From contig CP099840.1 of assembly GCA_030062745.1 (NCBI GenBank), positions 33,545,101-33,609,100 on the forward strand: 64,000 bases of DNA, read 5' to 3'. A model generated the notes under the pieces. The model did no database searches. It saw only the letters and a program-made list of their open reading frames with translations, and was not told where the DNA came from. Of this stretch, positions 13,830 through 58,059 are shown one piece after another (within the stretch, counting starts at the first letter, position 1; every line of letters starts with the position of its first letter). Made by a program: the position numbers and the translations under genes. Source of the DNA: Capitulum mitella (lineage: Eukaryota > Arthropoda > Thecostraca > Pollicipedomorpha > Pollicipedidae).

Positions 13830-14470
13830 CCCGACCAAACCCTGCCGTGGGACGCTCACGTGTCCCACGTCAGCCGCTGCTGCGCAGGCACCTTGGCCGA
13901 CCTCTCCCACGCCCGCTACCTCATACCGGACGGCATCATCACCACGCTATCACAGCCCTTGTCCTCTCGCACGTCAGGTACTGCATTTCGGTTTATGGTA
14001 ATGGCACTGAAAATAACGTAGGCAAAATTCACAAAGTTTTGAACTTTGGCGATCGGGTTATCTTTGGACGTCGTAAATTCGACCACGTATCCGACCCGCG
14101 AGAGAGGCTGGGCTGGTTGACCGCACAGCAACTAGCTGACACTTGCACACTGAGCCTAGCGCACAAGGTTATGGTGCACGGTGAACCGGACTCGCTCGCG
14201 ACCATCTTCCGGGCAAGTAGTTCTGTGCGAGCGCGGAGCACGAGACAGGACCATATGCTCTACGTGCCCCGCTCCAGGACCGAGGCCGGGAAGCGGCGCT
14301 TCTCCGCCAGAGCGCCCCACTTGAATAACCAGCTGACTTCTGAATTCACGGGACTGAGACCGCAGACATTGGCGCGCGCCGCAGGCGGCATTTGCTACAT
14401 CCACCGGGTTAGGTCGCTGCCGGAAGCGCATCCGGGTGTGTCGGCCCGTCTGCTCTTCTCCGCATGGGCT
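13830..14470 (+). pseudogene. LINE reverse transcriptase C-terminal fragment
   Basis: Frame 1 from ~13,850 reads HVSHVSRCCAGTLADLSHAR and YLIPDGIITTL. The frame then shifts to ALVLSHVRYCISVYGNG, followed by LGWLTAQQLADTCTLSLAHK, VPRSRTEAGKRRFSARAPHL and NNQL. This is the segment downstream of the catalytic RT motifs in non-LTR elements (Jockey/CR1/RTE-type: ALVLSH-YC-VYG ... LGWL ... RT--GKRRFS--AP--NNQL). The frameshift, the lack of upstream RT and the lack of a start show a dead 5'-truncated copy. A (TACATA)/(TA)n tract follows at 14,576-14,642, which could be its microsatellite tail. Confidence 0.75.
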
Positions 14471-14575
14471 TGAGGATCTATGTGTATGTGTAGAAGGCTG
14501 CATGTTTTATTTCTCCCCGGTGACTCGGGAATTAATAGCCAATGAAACAGAAGATAGCCCCACGACGCCAATACA

Positions 14576-14593
14576 GAAGTACATATATACATA

Positions 14594-14645
<52 letters not shown>

Positions 14646-14710
14646 TACATACGTACATACATGCATGCATGCATACATACATGCATGCATGCATACATAC
14701 ATACACACAT
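14576..14710. repeat. (TA)n followed by (catg/cata)n microsatellite
   Basis: A (TA)n run at ~14,598-14,642 and then alternating catacatgcatgcatg units to about 14,710. Confidence 0.95.
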
Positions 14711-16633
14711 GCATACATATGTATACAGTAGCGGCAACCAAGCAAGGAATGTCTATATTATCCTTTTCAGTGGTTCTCATTTGACATCCAATACGACAAC
14801 ATGATAACTAATATTCCATAAAACAGAAAGAATGTCTTATGGCCGACCGCACTGGATTTGCGCAGTCACCAGTCACGTATGGAATGGAGGAATCCAATTG
14901 TTGAGAACATTGCATACTTCGAGATGTTTGCATGTAATACGTATATATATATATATATACTGGCCGAAACGACGAGCATATCGATCCCAGAATGTCAGAA
15001 ACCTCCCCTAGAACCTTGACGGTCGGACATAAACGCCATGGCCGTTACCGTACTCACGTCAGCAGGTCATCACACAGCGGACGACAAACAGACGGTGTCG
15101 GTAGGTCACACGGCACATCGATCACCAACAGCACGGGCGGGGCCGGGCGCACAGAATGAGCAGTGCGGCCCGCGCCAGTACACAGGGCCATTCCAGGGAG
15201 CTCGGACAGGGTGGCGGTCACAGACGTGACGTTCCGGCCAATCGGCTCGTGGCAATATCGAAACGGCACCTGCGTTAACGCGGCTCCGGCACAAATTCAA
15301 AGCACAGAGGGACCAACAATAACGAATTCCAGGCAATTAGGTATCAGAAAGGACTGATACAAGACCAAAGACCTACTGTTATTATGATTAAACCTGTGTT
15401 TTCTGCAAAAAAATAAGTGCTTTGAAACTGAAATCATGACTGCGCGATTCCGGTACGAACTGGTCAACGGACACAGCACGGAACATTGTGATTTCGTTTT
15501 CCCCCCTCAGCTGCCATCAACTGCCTCTTAAATCCGAAATGTTCCACACAGGACTCCTCAGCCGACAGAGCATCTGATCCCGCCCATTCTTTACGCCCCA
15601 TCCAGCCTCATTACATCGCGTTTATAACACCTCCGTTCTCCATAACCAAAGCTAATGGCAGACAGAACGAGGACATCGCGTACAACAGCTGACACTGAAG
15701 TTCAGCCTCCTAACCGATAAATCGACAAAATAGCCATAGCGTCTCATCTGCGTCGAGAACTCGGCGCCGATGCCGTAACCAAAGCGGCACCACCTCCATG
15801 CGAGCGGCGCTGGCCTACACCAGCGGAGCAGAGTCGGCCGCCGTCGACGGACGTCTGATCGTCGCCGGCGGCGCCACTCTCCGCGATCGCGGACCAATTC
15901 TGGGGACGGCGGCCCGCTCCGGTGGAGTTCGACCCCGCGCGGCGGCGTCCAAGTTGGTCCGGAACTTCGTCGCATTGCGCATGGTTCGGCGGAGACTCAT
16001 TACTTAAGAACGCAGCGGCACACCAGGACTTTGTTCGCCGAAAACTTTAGCCATAGTCGAAGGCGTAACACAGACTGCTCATCTTCCATCATTTCGTTTG
16101 GGCAGTTTTGAAAGAAGGGCGAAAACGTGCATGGCACAGTTAGCATGTGGTGGACGGCTCCCGGATTTTTTCGCAAAGTAAATCACCGCCAAAACCAGTG
16201 ATATGTAAACAAAAGGAAGTAGCTCATTACCACAAAACTTACCGGATTTCGAAATACTTTTCGAAAATAGCCCATTAGTGTCCTTACTGAAGGGCCTTTT
16301 CCTTGAACCTGCATCTGCCTGCCCATAATCTTGCATTTTCATCAAAGCGCATTACCCGTTACGGAAACGACAAAAAATCTGTAAAAAATGGCCCATAAAT
16401 CAAGAAGCCATATACCTCTGTCATAGGTCTAATACGATGCGACGTTAATTATGGACGCACTGATACCGAGAGTCACGATATGCGATGTCAGATCACTGGG
16501 TGGTCATCGGGGACACGTCAAGAAGCTCTCTCCGGATGCACTCACTGCAGTTACTGGACCCCATTCGTTTTTGCCTCAGTGCCGTTTTTAACCTATTTCG
16601 GGCCACAATTTTGTACCTCGCCTTAAAGGAAAA
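14711..16633. other. No gene seen
   Basis: Mixed composition with a short (TA)n at 14,944-14,960 and a GC-rich patch at 15,780-15,970. No conserved frame. Confidence 0.5.
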
Positions 16634-16634
16634 C

Positions 16635-16700
<66 letters not shown>
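16634..16700. repeat. (TA)n microsatellite
   Basis: An almost pure TA run of ~65 bp. Confidence 0.97.
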
Positions 16701-16703
<3 letters not shown>

Positions 16704-16970
16704 TTCAGTGATGTACAAATGAAATGGCTGAAATCCAACGACGAATCCACATTTCAGATTAAACAGACTGGACAGCTTGCTAGTTCCCGTGTGGTCTGGA
16801 TCCGCCAGAGCACTCAGTGCGCCTCACAACTGTCAAGGACGTCCTGAGACTCGGCTAAACGCACTAGCACCAGGCTCGGCTAAACGCCGCCTGTGTTTAG
16901 CCTCTGATGGCTTGAGACGTCCGCACGACTGGCTGCCACACCACTACCGTTCGCCCGGCGTCTGTAGCAT

Positions 16971-17276
16971 CATTTTGTGCGGGTGCGTCCGTGAAGGTCG
17001 ACGGTCACCGTCCGTCCGCGTCATTTCGTGCGGGTGCGTCCGTGAAGGTCGACGGTCACCGTCCGTCCGCGTCATTTCGTGCGGGTGCGTCCGTGAAGGT
17101 CGACGGTCACCGTCCGTCCGCGTCATTTCGTGCGGGTGCGTCCGTGAAGGTCGACGGTCACCGTCCGTCCGCGTCATTTCGTGCGGGTGCGTCCGTGAAG
17201 GTCGACGGTCACCGTCCGTCCGCGTCATTTCGTGCGGGTGCGTCCGTGAAGGTCGACGGTCACCGTCCGTCCCGGC
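16971..17276. repeat. 51-bp minisatellite, six near-identical copies
   Basis: Units start at 16971, 17022, 17073, 17124, 17175 and 17226. Each holds gtcgac and ggtcacc palindromes. As 51 is a multiple of three, frames on both strands read 17-residue repeats. There is no start, splice or homology evidence for coding. Confidence 0.95.
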
Positions 17277-20200
17277 CCGGCTCAGCCAGCCTGCGTCTTT
17301 GCGACCGTGCCCTGAACGTAAAGGTCCACCGTCGGCTGACGCAGGCGGACAGTGCGTGGGCTGGCGGAGTGTGGCCGTTTGGTGGTGGGAAACGGAAGTG
17401 ACGAGATGGGAACGCGACGCGAGACAGCGAAACAACAGAACAAAAGAGAAGGTGATGCCGCGGTGTGGCCATGATCATCAGGAGCATCACATCCCTGCGC
17501 TCTATGCCCAGTGATGCGCCCAGTGATTCTGCTGGGCTGTGTTGGAGGACCCAGTGCGTCTTACGTTACTGGTATGCCATGTGATCCTCGCTCAGTGCTT
17601 GATAAAATCACTTCTTTGTCTTCGTTAGCAGTCATCGTACCATTACTGCATCTTTTCGTTGCTATGCAGTTATGCCCCGTTACCCAGGCTGCGTAGTTTG
17701 ACGTTGAATTATGGCCGTTCATGCGTTCAGCCTTAGGGGCCATTTTGTGGCGGCCATATTAATGCTCATGGCACGTGTCCATCGCAGATGTTCCGCTTTA
17801 AGGCCGACGATTAATCTAGCCCTATCGCAGGCCGATTCCTTCACCTTCAGCCCAGTCCAAAATCACAGGTCCTGCTCGATGACTAAAATCAAAGATGCAG
17901 GACTGCCTGGCTGCCATTGATAACGTACCGACAAAAACGTACAGCCATACCTTGCCCCGGCCGATGGCACCTAACTCTGTATGGGGATTCTGAGACTCAA
18001 ACACATTTTGCGCTCAGCCGACCAGCGATCTTCAACGCGTTGAAATAACAACTAATCGTGCGACGAAACGTCCAGGCTGAAATCCCCAACGGTACAATGT
18101 TCCTCAGCACTGTTCCGCCAAGTGTCTGCAAATCTGCTCCAATATCGGAGGAGATCGTTCGAGACGACGCGACAGTGCGCAGTGTGATTCACCACAGCCA
18201 TCCACGCAAATGCACGTATGCCGGGGAAGCCCAGTTCAGCGCGCGGGGCGACAGGTCGAGAGCGGCGTCGTCAGACGCGGCACCATTCCGCCCCGCGACA
18301 GCGCGCGGCCCCCCCCCCCCGACCAGGGGAAAACCCTCCGCCGCGGTTTGCACGCCTGGCGGTGAAGTGTCGCCCGAGCGCGGCGAGCGACGGACGAGCG
18401 CGCCTGCCGCGGACGCGTGCCGTCGGTCGAGCGGCGGCCGAGAGCCGGCGCGTGACGGCCCGGCCCGCCCGTCGGCGACCCCGACTGAGCTCAGGGCCGG
18501 CCTCCGGCCGCCGCCTGCGTGACGCGGTCCATCGGCCGCCTGCCCCGGCCATCGGTCAGCGACTTTTAGCCTCGGCGCGGCGGAGGCTTGACGTTTGTTG
18601 GAAAAAGTATGAAGGATAACCGACCGTTCCTACGGCGGCGTGATTTACCGAGGGCGGTGTCAATCGAGAAATGTAATCCAGACTTAGGGTTATACCAGTT
18701 TTGCCAAACCACTACGGCCGTCGTAAACAACCGCGAGGGAACGCGTGCGATGCGCTGCGGAAAAAGCCATCAAACCATTTTCAATCCCGGCTTTTCAACA
18801 AGCGTGTTCGTGGATAAATCGCACTGTGCAGCACTAACAGAGAGTAATGAATAGACAACATAGTAAAGAGAACAGAACAAAAGACGTTCGCATTTCTTCA
18901 CCTAAGCATCACCACAGATAAAAATTCTTTCACCGCAGATGGAGAGCCAACTGTAGCAGCATCGGGATGCTCGCGGCCAAACGCAACGATACCAAATACG
19001 GCACACAGTGAACAAAGGAAAATCCGGGCTACTGCCATCGCTTGCATCAGTCCCCAACTGGGTACGGTTACCACTAAACATTCAATACCAGGACACGTGT
19101 CACTTCACAGCGTCAGATCGTGAGAAGCCTCAGCCTGCTCACTCGAGTTCAGCCAGCCAGGTGGCCGTCACTGTCTGCGCTGTGCCCCGTTCTGCCCGGC
19201 TCTACTCTCGCTCCGCTCTCTGCTTATTCCAGTCCCACCTGTTGCGCGGCCTGATCAGGCACTCCACGTCCGACACTCCAACGTACCCGGCCGGCCGGCA
19301 GTGGGGTCCCGGCCACCGCCCGGGCAGCCGCTGCGTCACCTCCCGTACCGTGACACGCCAGCGGCGTCACCGGAACACGTGACAAGGAGCCCGCCGAGCG
19401 CCCCCGTACCGGGCGGCTCGCCCCGGGCCGCCGGCCAGAGACGGCAGCCGCCCCGGTCGGCTGACGAGGCCGCGGGCATGCCCAGCGCAGGTGATCAATC
19501 ACCTGGCGTGTGACGGCGGCCGCGGCCGCGGCCGCCGCCGCGGGTCCCCAGGGAGCCGGCCGGCCGGCGCCGGGCCGACGGGGACACACCCCCGTCCCCG
19601 GGCGCCACGCACCATCGGGCCGGGCACTGCGGCCGACAGGGCGCGCCCAGAGAGGCCACTCGCCGCCTCAGAATAGCGCCAGCACTCGGCAAAACAGACG
19701 GAACACCGCGCGCCTGGTATATTCATTATGGTACGTCGTGTACTGTAATCGGCTTGTCGTGTCGGGACCACAAACGAGTGTGCCGTGCGGTACATGGTAC
19801 TATCGACAAGAATAGACTCGACGTGCGATCTGTTCTTCTCTACTGCGGACTTCGGTTGATACGGTCGGTTTGCGCCAACTTTTGGGATAGAGAACAGATG
19901 TATCAGCACACGTCATTAGGCGGAAACGCATTGCCTGCCGGTTGTCACGCTGTCCACGGGAAGCAAAACGCAGGCATAAAAGGAGCGTTCGGTAAAAAGG
20001 CCAGGTCAGGTTCATATCGAAGCGTCGCTGCATCGGCTGCTCTTTGCTAAAGCTGCTGAAAGAAGCTTCATGTTCGGCGCGGACCGCCCAGGCGCGGCTA
20101 CAAACGACCCGAGTCAAGCAGCGCCCACGGCCAGCGAGCGCAGGACGGCGGCGTGCGGCAGCCTGCCCCGCGAACGCACGCGCCGCCCGTTTACTTTGGC

Positions 20201-23200
20201 CGGCGCAGAGGCGCCGCGGCGCCGCCAGCCAGCAGCCGTCGCTGCGACGCATCAGCCAAACAGCGGCAAACGGCGGAGACGACGGCCGGCTCGGGCCGAC
20301 ACTGCGAGGCGGGACCGGCCGCGGGCCGACCACGCGCCGCCCGCCGGCTGTCGGACCCTGCTGCTGCCACGCACCGCCGACCTCACACCGCCGCAGCTGT
20401 TTCCGGGCCCGGTCAGCGGAGCAGCGGCACCGGCGGCAGTAAAATCCCCATACTCTGCGGCTCGGGCCGGTCCCGATGAGCCGGATTCCCGCCCTCTGTC
20501 ACCTCAAGCCCCGGTTCCGGGTTCCAGGCCGAGGGATTTCCGTTCCCAGCGGGTCTGGGAATAACGTAAGGCAGACTGCCTCGCCGGTCGGCGCCGAGCT
20601 GCGGCGACGGCTCCGACATGATCGGACGGTAATGACACTGTCAGCGATATCAGGCGGCGACGCTCCTCAGCCCAGGACAGCCGGATCTTCCGTCCAATTT
20701 TCCTCATCTGTGTGCACGCATAGCACTGCCTCTCATGTCACTCGAGACCGCCTCATCTCGCACACGGACGTCATGAACATGGACCGCATTTCCATCGATG
20801 TCTAGAGGCGCGAGACAATAAATCCCCGACTGCAAGAATCCAATAGCGAGCTCCGGATCTCGTATGGTGCCAGCTCGTTGGCAGTAATAAACATTAAACG
20901 GGTTTGTTTTCCTGGCCAGGACATTTTTGTAGTGGCAGACTAGAAAGCCTGACGCTGGGTGCACATCTCGTACATAGGGGAGGGGGGGAATAACAAATAT
21001 AATCGAACACAATCTCTATAATTTCACAGGGTACTTCATGTCTACGGCTATCGAAACCGCAAATAACGCGTGTTTTCAGTATCAGTCGTGGTTTCAGCAT
21101 GTGAGGCATGATGGACAACAGTTAGCTTACGAAAAAAAAATCGAACGATCATTTAGCGCCGCTCACGGCCGAAAACGTCAGCAGATCTCAGCCACTCTGA
21201 CAGCTCTGGTACGGCCGACAATCAATCAAACGGCGGCGCAGTGGAACACTGAAAACGTTTCTCGCGCTCAAAGATGAGGGAGCGTCAGCACTGCTCCATA
21301 CACTGCTGACGCCGACTCCGGGGCCGTTGGACGTAGAACGCGTCTTTCTGAGCGAGGCGGTTTGCGCGTTCGGAAATGCGGGCACGCAAGATCTACACGC
21401 ACAGCCACCAGAGAACCTGATGTTCATACCAGGCGACTGAGATCGGAAAGCGTCTACAGCCCGAGCGCGGCCGCTCACACATGTTCCAAGGCGACTATCC
21501 CTCTTGCGTTACTGCAATGCATAACACATGATCAGAATGAACGTATCATTAATTGGACATAATCACGGACATAATCATGGACATTATCAACAATTAGCGC
21601 ACTGCTCTCACTGTTAAGACTCGGCGAGTGCTTTAAATATTTTGCCCTCTTTTACGTGTTTTAGTCTTTTTCGGACCAGCGTTTGACCTTCTTTATTGTG
21701 CGATGTTTGGTGAACGACAGGAAAACCCGCTTCGTGGACCAGCTGTGTACATCCGAGCGGACAGATTTATGCATGGCTTCCCAGAACTCCGAAGCAATGT
21801 AATAGGAGTGTAACGCACACGGGGACGGCGCGGGCCTTGGGGAAAGAACGCAGGATGTCGCGAGTATGTTGAGCAATGCTGGCAAACGTCTGGGTGAAGT
21901 GTGTTATTTGAGTCGGCTGAATGTATTTTAAGCCTAGTTTTAATTTCTAAAATCCAAGCGCCGGCGCTTCAAAGCGACCATAACCCTGTCCTACCAGAGA
22001 CAAAATATCATGCGGATTTCTAGCATCGGCGACGGAAACCGCTACAGACAGACGGCCATAACCGCCGCCCAGACACAGCAGCCCACATCCGGCGGCCAGT
22101 CTAAGGCGCGCCAGTAACGGCCCAGTCCTGACCCCTCCCCGCCCCTCCCGGAGAGATCTGAAGCCGTCAGGCCGGCGGGCGGCGACTGCCTGCCGCGACC
22201 GCCGCGTCAGAACCTCGCCGTCGCGAGGGAGACAGCAGCGGCCGCCCGTTACCGTCCGTCCCCGCATGTCGCCTGCAGAGATCGACTCGGCGGACGTTCC
22301 GGCGAGGACGGGCGTCACACTCATCCGGAGCACCGACCCGGCTCTGAGACGGGGAAGCCCCGACGGAGGCGAGCGGCACTTGAACGCCGCCGCCCACTTC
22401 GCCCTGCACACGCCGAAACGGCCGCGGAAGTGTTGTCTGGCCACTCGATAGATCGTGTTTGTACCGAGTCGGCAACTGTGGGGACGGGCGCTATGCCGTT
22501 CCGGGGCGTCGTCCGCGCTGTCAACACCCGAAAGAGAAGCACAGCCGTGTCGTATTTTGAGGGCGCGAACACAGAGCCAAATGACGGCGGGCTCAGCTCC
22601 CTAACGACAGCCAAAGAAGTCCTGAACAGCTATACAAACGTCCCAAGTCAAATGAACCAGCGCGAGTAAACACGCCCTGTTGTTGGACATAACAGACGCG
22701 GCCGAAAACAATGGGCTCGCTCTGCGCGCCGGTTGAGCTCTGTCCCCCCGGACCGGAGACAGGCGCTCGACTTTTTTCGCCGCGGCGCTGGCGGGACAAC
22801 CGGGCACGTGTCGGCCGACGGCCGCGGCCGGGCGCCGGCCGCCGAGCCGCGCTGGCAGACCAGCGGGCCGGCGGCCGGGCGCCCCGTAAACCGCCCGCAG
22901 GGCGCCCGCCGAGGGAGGCCACTCCGACAGGAGCTCGAGTCGACTCCCACGGAACTCCGAACACGCCGCAGTCAAGCGGGGGTCAACAGGTGCCAGGGAG
23001 ACCTGGTCCTGACTGTCAACTGCAGCGGGAGCAGACAGATGTCGGGTGCGTGACACGTCACGGAGGTCTGACTCCGGCTGTCCGGCCAAGCGGAGGGCAG
23101 ACAGATGTCTGGTCGGCGTCAGACGTCAGGGAGGTCTGACTCCGACTGCCCGGCACAGCGGAGGGCAGACAGATGTCTGGCCGGCGGCAGACGCCAGGGA

Positions 23201-24198
23201 GGTCGGTTTCACGCCGTCTGGCTCGGTGGTGCGCAGACCGTCGTCAGGCGGCTGCGACTTGGCCGCAGCCCGGCCGCCGGCCGGACGCCGCCGGGCGTCT
23301 CCGGCCCGGCGCCCGGCCGTCCGGCGGCCTCAGAACTGGGGCCGCCGCGGCCGCCGGTGGCGGCAATCCCGGCTCACGTGAGCGCCGGCGGCGCGGCGTG
23401 GGCCGAGACCGGCCCGCTCCGCCGGCGGCGGTCCGTTTCCGAGCCCAGCCGCAGCGCAGCTCCGCCGGCGGCGCTCCCGAGCTGCGTGAACAGCGGCGGC
23501 AGCGTCGCAGACGGCGCGGTCGGCCTACACCAGCGGTAATTAGCTAGCCCGAGGCGCAGAGGCGGAGGCGTAGACCGGACTCACACCAGCTCTGTCAGGG
23601 CAGGGATCTCCGACGCTAGCTCCCGGCCGGCCGCTGCGGAAACCACATCCTCCGGCGGGCGGGGGGGGGGACGGACCGGCCTAAACCGGACACGTCCGCC
23701 AGACTCTCAGCCGCCGCTGCCAGCCGCAACGCTCCTCGGCTCGGAGCGCCGCTTCCACTGGAGCCACGCGGCGCGGCCGGACGGCGGCCGAAAAATCGGC
23801 GGCCCGCGGCGCCTCACTGGCCGCCGCGCCCCCGGGAAGTGCGTCCATCCGGCCGGCTGCCAGCGCCAGAGTTTGCTGAAAGCCGTCACGGGCCACTGCA
23901 GAGCGGCCGGCGGCGGCGGCGACCGCGGGACGGAGCGGGGACCGCGCCAGGCGGCGACAGCTCGCCATTTGTGAAGCTTGCAAATGCCGACTCAAATGTT
24001 TTGCCGTTCAGCCTCCTGCTTTGCGATTTTAGCGAACGGTCTCGAAGCGAGGTTCGGCTCTTTCATGACGTCCAGAAAATCTCTCGCCCCAAGTTTTTAT
24101 CTCTTTACATCTTTAGGGTGAAGGAAGTTTCATCTTTAAATGTCAGGATAGCCTCGCTGTCATCATTGAAGGAATTTTCAAGATTTCTGCGCACTGGG
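17277..24198. other. Alternating GC-rich blocks, no identifiable gene
   Basis: CpG-dense blocks at about 18.24-18.6, 19.25-19.7, 20.07-20.6 and 22.1-23.95 kb are separated by AT-richer stretches. Frames are long only where GC is high and carry no recognisable domain. The missing last POLQ exon could lie in this interval, but I could not place it. Confidence 0.45.
23028..23215. repeat. ~68-bp tandem repeat
   Basis: About 2.7 copies of a unit containing gcagacagatgtc and gggaggtctgactcc, in the GC-rich block at 22-24 kb. Confidence 0.85.
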
Positions 24199-24300
24199 AA
24201 TACTACCAACAGACCGGCCAGCTCCTGTCTGCTTTCTTTTACGAAAGTGAATACTACCAACAGACCGGTCAGCTCCTGTCTGCTTTCTTTTACGAAAGTG
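24199..24300. repeat. 51-bp direct duplication
   Basis: Two adjacent copies beginning aatactaccaacagaccgg, differing at one base (c/t). Confidence 0.95.
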
Positions 24301-24769
24301 AACAGTTTCATTTTAGTATGGCAGGTACGTGTTCATAGCCCGACTGCGCATGAAAAGGACGCAAAGAAACAGATTGGTTGGATCATCTCACTAACCGTAA
24401 AGCCCGGGCTGAAATCCAGCTGGGGACGCAACTTTCTTCGTGCCCCAACGGCGGCCGAAAGGAAAACAAGACCAACCTAGGATCACAGACAAAATTTCAA
24501 TATGGAAAGATGAGGGGTTAAAAAGAAATAAAATGCATCGCCATATCACAGCCTGTCATTCAACCCAAAAGCCCCCCAAAATTAAAATCCAGTCAATCGT
24601 TCGATCCAAGAATGGAAATCAAAGTTCACCAGGCAAATCAAACGAGCCAGGCCAAAAGGAAAAAAGGTCATCCTGTCTTGTTGCTGTCGTTTATGAATGC
24701 TATAAAAAGCCGGCGGGTCGAAAGAAAGCCGACTGAGCGGCCCTAATTTCAGGACATCGTGGATCTGTC

Positions 24770-25130
24770 AGAACACTATGAGAAAACAACTGGCTGCAAG
24801 TGACATCAGGGCCCTTCCTGCGGTGTAACTGGTGGTACGTGCATGACCTGTGCAGCTGACCGGGAGGACAAGTGAGGGGTTGGTAATGTGGTGCGACAGA
24901 TTATCTGCACTTTCTGCAGCGTTTCCTACTTTGCCGAATACATGAGACCAATTAAGGACCGCTTCATGGAGCACTGGAGAGCGGCTTTCTGGGAAGACGA
25001 GAATAATCCTGTTGGGATACATTTCCAGGCATGTCATCCACTGGACGTCCTGCCAGAAACGCCTGTAGACGCTATTCATTCGCGAACTATGCCCGGACAT
25101 GAACACACCTGTTTAACTAGGATATAATCC
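24770..25130 (+). pseudogene. Penelope-like element fragment (GIY-YIG region)
   Basis: One frame reads PCGVTGGTCMTC, a TGA stop, then NVVRQIICTFCSVSYFAEYM, RPIKDRFMEHWRAAF and NNPVGIHFQ. This resembles the Cys-rich linker followed by NVVYLI-C--C---YVGET-R-L--RF-EH-R...PVA-HF in the GIY-YIG endonuclease part of Penelope-like reverse transcriptases. The canonical GET triad is altered (AEY) and there is an in-frame stop, so it is a relic. Confidence 0.5.
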
Positions 25131-26422
25131 CTTAAGAATCGTACGGAAGTATTTGACCTTTGCTGGTACCTTTTTACGCAGAAGTTCTACCATCTAAACG
25201 AACGTGCCATTACATTTATTTTTCTCCTTTCATCTCTGCCCTGATTTTCTCCGATTGCCGATGTGTAATTTTGTACCTCACGTGGGCCTGGTTGCCGAAA
25301 TATACTGTTCAGATTGATCATTTCGATTCCCCTGGTAAATTCAGCAATTTCTGAGAACAAAGTCATCTTTTGTTGGTAATATATCACCCAGTCTCAAAAA
25401 GAGGCTTACCTTTAATCAAGCGATCCCAAAATCGTTGGCATTTATAAAACTATATCGATAAAGAGTCGTAAAACTTGTGGAATCACGTCGGGTCACGTTT
25501 GGCGCAACACAAGCCAGTTTATCGTCGTGAAAACGGCTTAAACGACACATTTCATTTAACATCGACTCTGCCCGAAGCATCTATACGCAGAAAGCCGCAG
25601 CCTTCGGCATCACCGTTCTCCATCATTTCACCGCCCGCCGTCACTCACCCAATACAAGGCGTGGTCCGCGCGAGCCCCCTGCCCGCTTAATCACGACTCC
25701 GCCCCGCGGCTGACGGCAGGGGCCGGCCCGCTATCAGTGTCCACCGGCCGACGCTAATAGAGCAGCGGCAAAAACTCGTCGTTACCGCACCGAGTCGCCC
25801 CCCTCCCCGTCGGTAACGGTGCGGTCGAGAGCAGTCCACAGCTGGCCGGATTCAGATCTGGACGGGCATAGCCGGGAGGGGGCAGGCGCTCGTTAGTAGC
25901 GCTCAGTTTCGATGAACCAGACGGACCTGCTCAGTTTCGCCGAACCAGACGGACCTCACACGCCAAACGAACGGTCTCGGCTGGCCGGCCGTAAAAAAGG
26001 CATCGCAAGAACCGTCGATGTAATGACCACAGAACACGAAAAGACTGCGCTGATGGCAGCATCACGGACCTATGGCATCGTGTCCAAATCGGCATTTATA
26101 TGGTTATTTTTTTCGAAGCAGAGATACGTCGCCGTCCAGAAAAAAAACGTCGAAAGGGAAACGGCACAACTCATCCTCACCGATGCATTCGACACAACAC
26201 CCATATTTACGAGGAGATAAAAGCAACAAATGTGAATTTTGCCAACAAACGTCAGCTTCCACGTAAACACATCATTTCAATGCCAAAAACAGCCCAGCGA
26301 CCTTCAAACGCCCAGTGTATGCGCGTGGCGCCCGGCTGCGTGATACTGTGCCGCTGTACACCGGGGCTCTGCGGGCCGGGCGCGGCCGTGGCCGGCGACC
26401 GGCCGACGGGCCGCCCACTCAC
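25131..26422. other. POLQ intron 27 or 3' flank, nothing identified
   Basis: Downstream of the exon 27 donor. There is no acceptor followed by the expected C-terminal POLQ motif (S/T-W-G near the end) that I could recognise. Confidence 0.45.
25898..25955. repeat. 27-bp direct duplication
   Basis: gctcagtttcg..gaaccagacgg is present twice in tandem, differing at two bases. Confidence 0.85.
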
Positions 26423-57943
<31,521 letters not shown>

Positions 57944-58059
57944 CTTCTTGTTTAGGAACAGAGGATCAATCAACGGTAACACAAACGCTTACAGAGACAA
58001 TAATCACGATGCCAAAATGTGCTACATAAACGTCTGTGCACTGACTACTTCATACAGTT

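Noticed and set aside
16777..17514. 245-codon plus and 163-codon minus frames with 17-residue repeats
   Set aside because: Created by the 51-bp minisatellite; no start context, splice sites or homology.
19050..19075. VPSWGLMQ on the minus strand as the missing POLQ C-terminus
   Set aside because: The upstream frame has a stop within 20 codons, no acceptor is in place and the flanking residues do not match.
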